A stretch of DNA of 64,000 nucleotides from Agromyces sp. CF514 (GTDB lineage Bacteria; Actinomycetota; Actinomycetes; Actinomycetales; Microbacteriaceae). The first letter of the stretch is position 1. Each line of letters begins with the position of its first letter. A program made the position numbers and the translations under genes. Location of the stretch: positions 248,001-312,000 of the forward strand of contig NZ_FOZD01000001.1 in assembly GCF_900113185.1 (NCBI RefSeq), read 5' to 3'. Positions 57,725 through 64,000 of the stretch are shown here, in pieces. The notes below the pieces were generated by a model. The model did no database searches. It was given only the letters and a program-made list of their open reading frames with translations, and was not told the DNA's origin.

Positions 57725-60700
57725 ATGGCGTCCACGTGGAGTGAGCAGACGGCGGCGTACCTGACCGCCGCGACCGAGTGTCCCCGCTGTCGGGCACCCC
57801 TCGCGGGCGCCGTCTGCGCGAACTGCCGTGCCGACCTGCGCGGGCCCGAAGCCGTCGCCCTGATGGAGGCCTCGCAGCGCGCCGCGGCGGCCCTGCTCGA
57901 GCGCGATCGGCTCGTCGCCGCGCTGCCGACCGCCACGCATGCCGCCCCCATTCCGGTGCCCAACGCCCCGGTCGACGCTCCGTCGCCCGCGACCGTGCCC
58001 GCGTCGGTCGCGTCGCCCGCGTCCGTCGCGTCGCCCGCGTTCGTCGCCCCGGGCTCGGCGCCCGCACCCGCGATCGGGGTGCCCGCGGCATCCGCCCCTC
58101 GCCCTGAGAGCCAGACGAGCGTGCAATCGGTGCTCGCCGTCGCCGGCGCCGCGCTGTTCGCCGTCGCGGCGATCGTCTTCACGTTCCTCAACCCCGAGAT
58201 CACCCAGGTCGTGCGCACGCTCGTGCTCGTGAGCGTGACAGTCGTGTTCCTCGTCGGCGCCTGGCTGCTGCGCTCGCGCGGCGTCGTCTTCTCGGGCGAG
58301 GCCATCGGGGCGCTCGGCATGGTGTTCCTCGCGCTCGACGTGCAGATGCTCGCCGACGCGGCCCCATCGGGTGTGAGCGGGTGGGTGTTCGCCGCCCTCG
58401 GTACGTTCGTGGCCTCGGTGCTCCTGCTCGTGATCGGACTCCTGACCCGCATGCGCACCTGGTTCTGGTCTGCGCTCGTCGGACTCGTGCTCACGCCGGC
58501 GTTCCTCGGCTACGCGGGCGCGGAGTTCGCGGTCGCCTGGGGCCACGTCGCGGCCGGCGCCGTCGCCCTCGCGGCCAACCTGCTCGCGCCTCGGGCGGCG
58601 CCCCGATTCGGCGGCAGCATCCGCACCGAGCGCGTGACCATGACCGCGCTGCAGCTGACCGCGATCGCACTCGTGCTCGCGCAGCTGCCATTCCTCGGCG
58701 GCACGCCCGAACGCGAGCTCGGCCGCGTGCTGCTGCTGCTCGCCCTCGGCGCCTGCGCGATCGTCGCGGTCGGCACCGGGTCCCGACGATTCTGGAGCGC
58801 GATGGGCGGTGTGCTCTGCACGAGCGCCGTCGCGATCACGCCGCTCATGCTCGCCCTGCCCGACGAGCACTCGATGTGGCTGCTCACGCTGATCCCGCTC
58901 GCTGCGGCGATCGCGGTGGCGGTCGTCGCGTTCGTGCCGAACGTCGGCGGCCTGCTCGCGCAACCGTTGCGCGGCGGGGCGCTCGGCGTGCTGCTCGTGA
59001 CGGCGTCGTTCGGCGTCTGCATGCTCACGCTCGTGCTCGCGCGCGTCGGAGTGCTCTTCGTGGGCTCCCTGCCCGAACCGGGCCGAGGCGAAGCGCGAGG
59101 TCTGGGGGTCGAGCTCTTCACCGACGACGCGTCGGCATGGGCGCTCGCTGCGCTGCTCGGCGTCGCCGCAGCGGCACTCGGCGTCGGCGTGCTCGCGTGG
59201 CGCACGCGCCGCGATCGGCTCGCCGAGGTCGGCACGTGGAGCGGCACCGGGTTCGCCGCCCTCGCGCTCTGGCTCGCCGGAGCGGCCGCGCTCCAGCTCA
59301 TCGCCTGGCCCGCGCTGCTGATCGTCACGCAGGTCTGCCTCGGCATCGCAGTCGCGGTGCTCTCCGCACTCGCCGTGGTCGTGCCGGCCTCGCCGATCTC
59401 GAAGGCCCCGGGGGCGATCCGGGCGCCGTTCATCACGGCGGCGCACCTGACGCTGCTCGTGGCCGCGCTGCTCAGCTGGGCCGACGCCGCGATCACGGTT
59501 CCGCTCGGGGCCGTCATCGTCGTGGTGCTGCTGCTCGTGGCCCGCACGGTTCCGGCTCCGGTGCGGCCAGTGCATCTCGGCGTCGCGTACGCGTACGCGC
59601 TCGTGCTGCTCGCCACGGCCCTCGGTCGAGCCGGAGTCGAGACGGTCGCCGTGCTCTGCCTCACGACCACGACTGCAGCGCTCGTCGCCCTCGCCGCGAC
59701 GCTCGTGCGTCGCCTCGATGCACGTTCCTGGTACGCGATCCTCGTGGTCACGCTCGTGCCGTTCCTCGTGGGCGTCGCGACCGTGCTCGTCGAGCGCAGC
59801 GGGTGGACCGCGCTCTCGACGGGCGTCATCGCGGCCCTCGCCGTCGCGCTCGTGTTCACCCGCCGGCCCGGCCTCAACCGATTCGTTCGCTCGGCGGCTG
59901 CGGCGATGATCGTGCCGGCGCTCTCGGTGGTGGTCGTCTGCCTCGGCGCAGCGACGCTCGACTCGAGCGGCTCGCCGGTCGCGCTCCCCATCGTCGCCGC
60001 GATCGTCGCGGTGGCCCTGCCGCTCACGGTCGTGCTCGAACGCGCGATGCTCCGCAGCGAGATCGCGGCGGCGGATGCCGCATCCGCACGCCTCTGGTTC
60101 GAGGTCGGCGCGCTCGTGTCGGCGGCCGTCGCCGTCGTGCTGTCGCTCCTGCGCGATGCGGCCGGACTCGGCACCGCCGCCGTCGTGCTCGTCATCATCG
60201 GCCTCGGCGCAGCGGCCGTGCGCGTGGTCGCCGGGCGACGGTACGGCTGGTGGCTCGCCGCCGCGAGCTGGACCGGTGCGCTCTGGTGCGTCTGGGCGAT
60301 CCAGGGGGTCGCCGTCATCGAGCCGTACACCCTGCCCCCGGCCGTCGCGGCGATCACCGTGGCGACGGTCATGCTGGCACGCCGCGGGCGAGGCCGCGAG
60401 CTCCTCGCCAGCGGCCTCGCGGTCGCGCTGCTGCCCTCGCTCGTGGCGCTCGCCGCGCTCGGCTCCGAGTCCGTCGTGGCACCCTGGCGCACGCTGGGGC
60501 TCCTGGCCGCCGCAATGCTCCTGCTCGCCGCCGGTGCCCTTCTCGGCACCGGCACCGGGGAGCGCATGCGACGCCTGCGCGTCGTGCGCCCGCTCGTCTT
60601 CGCATCGGCGATCGTCGCAGCCTCGGCCGGAGCGATCCAGGGCGTGCGCTGGGCGCTCGGTGCCGACGCGGCGCCCGACTGGACCGCGCCCGTCATGGCG

Positions 60701-61573
60701 CCCGTGCTGGCCGTCGCGGTGCTCGCCGCGCTCCTCGCCGGACTCGGCGCGGTCGGGCTCGTCGGGTCGGCCGGGCTCGCGGGGTCGGTCGGGCTCACCG
60801 CGTCGAACGCGTCGGACGATGTCGAGCACGGTCCCGAGGCCGCCGCTCCGCTCACCCCGAAGCGCTGGTTCGGGGCTCCTGCGCTGGTCTACCTCGCGCT
60901 GGGCCCGATCTTCGCGACCGAGCGCGACTGGTTCTCGATCTGGACGCTGTGGGCGCTCATGGCCGTGCTGCTCGTCACCGCGGTGGTGTTCGCCGCGCGC
61001 GACCGCATGCACGAGCCCGTGCTGCCGCCGTTCTGGTTCGTCTACGCGCTCGCGTGGGCGGCCGGGGTCTCGGGCTGGAGCCAGCGCGACCTGCGCGTCG
61101 AGGTGTTCTCGCTGCCGCTGGGCCTCGCCGTGCTCGTCGCCGGCATGTCGTGCCTGCGTCCTCGCGAGGGCTGGCGCGCGCCGAAGGCCACGCTCGACTC
61201 GTGGCCGGTCGGCTTCCGCGGCTCGTGGCGGCTGCTGGCCCCGGGCATCGTCCTGACGCTGCTGCCGTCGGTGCTCGCCACGGCGACCGATCCGCAGCTC
61301 TACCGGCCGATCATGGTGATCGCCTTCGCGCTGGTGCTGATCCTCGTCGGCTCGGCGCGCAAGCTCGCGGCGCCGTTCATCCTCGGACTCGTCGTGCTGC
61401 CCATCGAGAACATCGTGGTCTTCGCCGCGCAGATCGACCGCACGGTCGGCGCGATGCCCTGGTGGATCACGCTCGCGACCGCCGGTGCGGTGCTCCTCGC
61501 CATCGCCGTCGGCGCCGAGCGCAAGACCACCCAGGGTCGCGGCGTCGCCGCACGGCTGCGCGAGCTCGAGTGA
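57725..61573 (+). CDS. Giant polytopic membrane protein with N-terminal zinc ribbon
   Basis: 1282 residues. Cys19, Cys22, Cys31 and Cys34 (ECPRC...VCANC) form a zinc ribbon at the N-terminus. A helical stretch and a Pro/Ala-rich linker with repeated ASVASPA-type units (~70-130) follow. From ~residue 133 on, the protein is almost entirely membrane helices, perhaps 30 or more, with short loops and no substrate-binding motif that I recognise. A soluble insert lies around residues 1030-1045. Similar SCO-type proteins occur in actinobacteria without known function. The start is fixed by the -10 at 57713 and the zinc ribbon. Confidence 0.75.
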   Translation: MASTWSEQTAAYLTAATECPRCRAPLAGAVCANCRADLRGPEAVALMEASQRAAAALLERDRLVAALPTATHAAPIPVPNAPVDAPSPATVPASVASPASVASPAFVAPGSAPAPAIGVPAASAPRPESQTSVQSVLAVAGAALFAVAAIVFTFLNPEITQVVRTLVLVSVTVVFLVGAWLLRSRGVVFSGEAIGALGMVFLALDVQMLADAAPSGVSGWVFAALGTFVASVLLLVIGLLTRMRTWFWSALVGLVLTPAFLGYAGAEFAVAWGHVAAGAVALAANLLAPRAAPRFGGSIRTERVTMTALQLTAIALVLAQLPFLGGTPERELGRVLLLLALGACAIVAVGTGSRRFWSAMGGVLCTSAVAITPLMLALPDEHSMWLLTLIPLAAAIAVAVVAFVPNVGGLLAQPLRGGALGVLLVTASFGVCMLTLVLARVGVLFVGSLPEPGRGEARGLGVELFTDDASAWALAALLGVAAAALGVGVLAWRTRRDRLAEVGTWSGTGFAALALWLAGAAALQLIAWPALLIVTQVCLGIAVAVLSALAVVVPASPISKAPGAIRAPFITAAHLTLLVAALLSWADAAITVPLGAVIVVVLLLVARTVPAPVRPVHLGVAYAYALVLLATALGRAGVETVAVLCLTTTTAALVALAATLVRRLDARSWYAILVVTLVPFLVGVATVLVERSGWTALSTGVIAALAVALVFTRRPGLNRFVRSAAAAMIVPALSVVVVCLGAATLDSSGSPVALPIVAAIVAVALPLTVVLERAMLRSEIAAADAASARLWFEVGALVSAAVAVVLSLLRDAAGLGTAAVVLVIIGLGAAAVRVVAGRRYGWWLAAASWTGALWCVWAIQGVAVIEPYTLPPAVAAITVATVMLARRGRGRELLASGLAVALLPSLVALAALGSESVVAPWRTLGLLAAAMLLLAAGALLGTGTGERMRRLRVVRPLVFASAIVAASAGAIQGVRWALGADAAPDWTAPVMAPVLAVAVLAALLAGLGAVGLVGSAGLAGSVGLTASNASDDVEHGPEAAAPLTPKRWFGAPALVYLALGPIFATERDWFSIWTLWALMAVLLVTAVVFAARDRMHEPVLPPFWFVYALAWAAGVSGWSQRDLRVEVFSLPLGLAVLVAGMSCLRPREGWRAPKATLDSWPVGFRGSWRLLAPGIVLTLLPSVLATATDPQLYRPIMVIAFALVLILVGSARKLAAPFILGLVVLPIENIVVFAAQIDRTVGAMPWWITLATAGAVLLAIAVGAERKTTQGRGVAARLRELE

Positions 61574-61647
61574 GGCCGCGCGCGCACGGGCGCCTGCCGG
61601 CCGCGCGCCGCCGTCGGCATGTCGGCGGCGTGTGATCTGGTTGGCGC

Positions 61648-62481
61648 ATGGGCTTCGATGAACGCTTCCTCGGTGTCGGCGCCGCGCTCCCACGCGTGAT
61701 CGGGGCGGATGCCGCGGCATCCGTCAGCCTCGACTACGTGCACTTCACCGTCGTGCTCGACTCGGTGCGCCGGCTCGCGCGCGTCACGGGCGTGAACATC
61801 GACGGGGCGTCGCTCCTCGACCTGGCCCGCGGCGACGACTGGCGTTTCGACGAGCGCGTGCCCGAAGACTGGCAGACCGGGCCGGCCGTCTACGCCGCCA
61901 ACGACCTCGACCGGGGCCACCTCGTGCGACGACGCGACCCGGTGTGGGGCACTCGCGAGGTCGCGACGCGTGCGAACAGCGACACCTTCCACTTCACGAA
62001 CGCGGCCCCGCAGGCCGGGGGCTTCAACCAGTCCGAAGAACTGTGGCTGGGTCTCGAAGACCACGTGCTCGAGCACGCGGAGGCCAACCGGCTGCGGCTC
62101 AGCGTGTTCACCGCGCCGGTGCTCGGGCCAGACGATCCGCCGTACCGCGGCATCCGGATCCCCCTGCGGTTCTGGAAGATCGCGGCGTGGAACCGTGCCG
62201 CCGACCCGGGCGAACCCGGCGAGCAGGTCGCGGGCGAACTCGCCGCAGCCGGATTCGTGCTCGACCAGACCCCGCTCGTCGACACGAGCCAGGCCGTCGC
62301 GACCGCGCCGGGCGAGGTGCCGCCGCTCGGGCCGTTCCGTGCGTTCCAGGTGCCGATCGCCGACATCGCGGCCATCACCGGGCTCGCGATGCCCGACCTC
62401 GTGGCCGCCGACGTGCTGCCGCAGACCGTCGCGGCCGCCGGGTGGCGACGGCTCGCCGAGGCATCCGACATCCTGCTCTGA
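61648..62481 (+). CDS. DNA/RNA non-specific endonuclease (NUC1 family)
   Basis: 277 residues. DLDRGHLVRRRDPVWG holds the general-base His91 of the DRGH motif. Asn in TNAAPQAGGFNQ and Glu in EELWLGLEDH fit the Mg2+ site of NUC1/NucA nucleases. Family members usually carry a signal peptide; none is seen here, since residues 1-30 are not hydrophobic, so the enzyme appears cytoplasmic or uses another export route. The motif GADAAAS (residues ~19-25) lies over a palindrome copy. No immunity protein gene is adjacent. Confidence 0.86.
   Translation: MGFDERFLGVGAALPRVIGADAAASVSLDYVHFTVVLDSVRRLARVTGVNIDGASLLDLARGDDWRFDERVPEDWQTGPAVYAANDLDRGHLVRRRDPVWGTREVATRANSDTFHFTNAAPQAGGFNQSEELWLGLEDHVLEHAEANRLRLSVFTAPVLGPDDPPYRGIRIPLRFWKIAAWNRAADPGEPGEQVAGELAAAGFVLDQTPLVDTSQAVATAPGEVPPLGPFRAFQVPIADIAAITGLAMPDLVAADVLPQTVAAAGWRRLAEASDILL
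61707..61722. repeat. 16-bp palindrome inside the nuclease 5' end
   Basis: A perfect copy of GGATGCCGCGGCATCC, read as DAAAS about 20 codons into the nuclease gene. Confidence 0.85.
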
Positions 62482-62520
62482 CGGGTCAGGGCTCGCCGTC
62501 GGCACTCCGACGACGTGCGC

Positions 62521-63501
62521 TCAGGGCTGCGCCGCGCCCGGCACGAGCGACGGGCCGCCCGGCGCGGCGAGCGTCAGCGACGCGAGGCCGACACGGGCGT
62601 CGGCCTGCAGGCCGGCCTCGAGCGCACGGAGCTCGCGCGCGGCATCCGCTTCGCTGCGATCGCCGACGAGGTCGACGGCCGCGATGAGCAGCACCCGGCC
62701 GGGGCCGATGTACTCCAGGTGCAGGAACGAGACCCGCTCGATCGAGGGCGAGGCGAGGAGCCCGCGGAGCGCCGCGTCGCGCACCTCGTCGGAGACGGCC
62801 TCGCCGATGAGGAACGCCCGATTGCGCGCGATGAGCAGCACCGCGACGACCCCGAGCAGTACGCCGACGCCGATCGACCCGAGGGCGTCGTACACGGGGG
62901 AGCCCGTGAGCTGATGCAGCAGGATGCCGACGAAGGCGATCGCGAGGCCGATCAGCGCGGCGGCATCCTCTGCGAACACGGCCCGGAGCGTCGGGTCGGA
63001 GCTGCGAACGACGTGGTGCAGGGTGCCGGTACGCTGTCGATGCGCATCGGTGCGGGCCTGCCGGTAGGCCCGAAGGAACGAGATGCCCTCGAGCACGAAC
63101 GAGATGCCGAGCACGACGTACGCGATCACGTAGTCGCCCGCGGGCTCGGGGTCGATCAGCTCCGCGATGCCGTGCTGGATCGACACGGCCGCGCCGACCG
63201 CGAACAGTCCGAACGCGGCGAACATCGACCAGACGTAGGCGTCCTTGCCGTAGCCGAGCGGATGCCGAGGGTCGGCCGGCCTCGCCGATCGCCGCTCGGC
63301 GATCACGAGCAGCACCTCGTTTCCGGTGTCGGCCCAGGAGTGCGCCGCCTCGGCGACCATCGACGCCGAGCCCGTCAACGCTGCGGCCACCGACTTCGCG
63401 ACCGCGATGAGCGCGTTCGCGATGAGCGCGACGATGACCGTGACGAGCGAGTCGCCGCCCGCCGAGGCGCTCGCCGACCGGTCCGAATCCGTGTCCCCCA
63501 C
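62521..63501 (-). CDS. Cation diffusion facilitator (CDF) metal transporter
   Basis: 326 residues from a GTG start. Six membrane helices; helix 2 has SMVAEAAHSWADTGNE (the HxxxD zinc-site motif) and helix 5 has AVFAEDAAALIGLAIAF (D pair). HPLGYGKDAYVWSMFAA is the family's cytoplasmic loop. The C-terminal domain (ERVSFLHLEYIGPGRVLL) is present but short. CDF proteins export Zn2+, Co2+ or Fe2+ in exchange for H+. The metal cannot be told from the sequence. It is divergent from the flavin monooxygenase gene. Confidence 0.9.
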   Translation of the reverse strand: MGDTDSDRSASASAGGDSLVTVIVALIANALIAVAKSVAAALTGSASMVAEAAHSWADTGNEVLLVIAERRSARPADPRHPLGYGKDAYVWSMFAAFGLFAVGAAVSIQHGIAELIDPEPAGDYVIAYVVLGISFVLEGISFLRAYRQARTDAHRQRTGTLHHVVRSSDPTLRAVFAEDAAALIGLAIAFVGILLHQLTGSPVYDALGSIGVGVLLGVVAVLLIARNRAFLIGEAVSDEVRDAALRGLLASPSIERVSFLHLEYIGPGRVLLIAAVDLVGDRSEADAARELRALEAGLQADARVGLASLTLAAPGGPSLVPGAAQP

Positions 63502-63549
63502 GGGTGAGAGTCTGGCACCGAGGGCTTCGCCGGTGCGAGAGTGGAACCC

Positions 63550-64000
63550 ATGAGCCGCGAGGTTCGAACCGACGTGCTGATCGTGGGGGCCGGCCCCAGC
63601 GGTCTCATGGCGGCGGTCTGCCTGGCCCGGCTCGGCGTCGATGCGATCGTGGTCGACGGCAAGGCCGGCCCCACCGTGGAGTCCCGGGCGCTCGTCGTGC
63701 AGGCGCGGTCGATGGAGCTGTACGACCAGCTCGGACTCGTCGATCGGGTGCTCGAACGGCGCTCGCCCGCCACGACGTTCATCCCGGGCGCAGGCCATCG
63801 GGAGCTCGGCCGCCTCGACCTCGCGCTGGCGGGTCGCGACGTCACGCCGTTCCCCGAGATCACGGTGTTCGAGCAGTCCGCGAACGAGCGGCTCCTCGTC
63901 GACGCCCTCGGAGAGCTCGGGCGCGAGGTGAGGTGGGAGCACCGCCTCGACCGGCTCGAGGTCGCGCGAGGCGAGCCGGTGGACGGGGGCGAGCCTGCAT
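63550..64000 (+). CDS. Class A FAD-dependent monooxygenase, N-terminal part
   Basis: The first 150 residues are present; the window ends inside the gene. TDVLIVGAGPSGLMAAVCLARLG is the dinucleotide-binding fold with GxGxxG, followed by VDGKAGPTVESRALVVQARSMELY, the class A (PF01494-type) flavoprotein aromatic hydroxylase pattern. It resembles MhpA- and tetracycline-hydroxylase-like enzymes more than PobA, so a link to the protocatechuate operon is not supported. The substrate is unknown. Confidence 0.85.
   Translation, partial: MSREVRTDVLIVGAGPSGLMAAVCLARLGVDAIVVDGKAGPTVESRALVVQARSMELYDQLGLVDRVLERRSPATTFIPGAGHRELGRLDLALAGRDVTPFPEITVFEQSANERLLVDALGELGREVRWEHRLDRLEVARGEPVDGGEPA

Noticed and set aside
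57515-61720. A minus-strand open frame of about 1400 codons opposite the giant membrane protein
   Set aside because: Its translation is a run of Arg, His, Glu and Asp with no hydrophobic core. It is the antisense shadow expected in high-GC DNA; the plus-strand frame has coherent helices and a zinc ribbon.
1-64000. CRISPR arrays, tRNA/rRNA genes, insertion sequences, prophage or integrative elements
   Set aside because: No regularly spaced direct repeats, cloverleaf-like sequences, transposase or integrase motifs were seen. Gene content and base composition are even across the window.
63550-64000. The partial flavin monooxygenase as PobA feeding the pca operon
   Set aside because: It is 55 kb from the pca genes, and its N-terminal pattern resembles the broader class A group rather than 4-hydroxybenzoate hydroxylase.

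Overview
The window is high-GC DNA (roughly 70% GC by eye) with very dense, mostly non-spurious coding, frequent GTG starts, ATGA stop/start overlaps and many start codons that look leaderless. With the gene families present (protocatechuate branch, desferrioxamine-type siderophore genes, a ThrE exporter, DUF2316, F420/PPOX-type enzymes) this points to an actinobacterium, most likely Microbacteriaceae (Agromyces-like). The family-level call is inference. No rRNA, tRNA, CRISPR array, insertion sequence, integrase or phage gene was seen, so this looks like ordinary chromosome.

Layout. 1-1412: tail of a MATE exporter, a TetR regulator and a tiny HTH protein. 1470-8209 (minus): a complete pca operon, pcaH-G-B-D-C-I-J-F, taking protocatechuate to succinyl-CoA and acetyl-CoA, with a divergent IclR regulator (8337-9089) and a candidate operator between them. 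9203-15103: ThrE-like exporter, YukJ/DUF2278 protein with a lamin-tail domain, type II NADH dehydrogenase, an epimerase-like protein and a small acidic protein. 15199-19547: GH38 alpha-mannosidase with a GPH-family sugar transporter. 19730-24352: a divergent DUF2316/MarR pair, GrpB, a DDN-like protein, an IMPase-like protein that has lost two metal-ligand aspartates, small proteins and a zinc alcohol dehydrogenase.

24516-32667 (minus): an iron-controlled siderophore operon, desA-desB-desC-desD followed by one frame that joins a penicillin-amidase (DesG-like) domain to a second IucB-like acyltransferase (DesH-like) domain. A near-perfect IdeR/DtxR iron box lies upstream of desA. The junction of the fused gene carries a 17-bp tandem duplication that explains how two genes became one frame.

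32967-45999: SsuD-like monooxygenase, DUF805 protein, a DUF6153/DUF305 pair behind a CsoR-like operator, a divergent formylglycine-generating enzyme/sulfatase pair, an esterase, a single-chain tandem TetR regulator divergent to a transporter and GH3 beta-glucosidase, a ClC-family channel and a PPOX protein. 46091-54620: surface protein with choice-of-anchor-A-like features, SRAP (HMCES-like) protein divergent to an AlkA-type glycosylase, acetylxylan-esterase-like hydrolase, HxlR regulator, an unusual luciferase-like/BBE FAD-oxidase fusion, a GNAT and a PPOX protein. 54675-64000: PLP decarboxylase, PLD-like protein, a 1282-residue zinc-ribbon polytopic membrane protein, NUC1-type nuclease, CDF transporter and the start of a class A flavin monooxygenase.

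Two signals cut across the gene map. A 16-bp palindrome, GGATGCCGCGGCATCC, occurs perfectly at least eight times and forms longer hairpins at convergent gene ends. At least nine genes carry TANNNT exactly 6 nt before the start codon, plus one with 7 nt, the layout expected for leaderless transcription.
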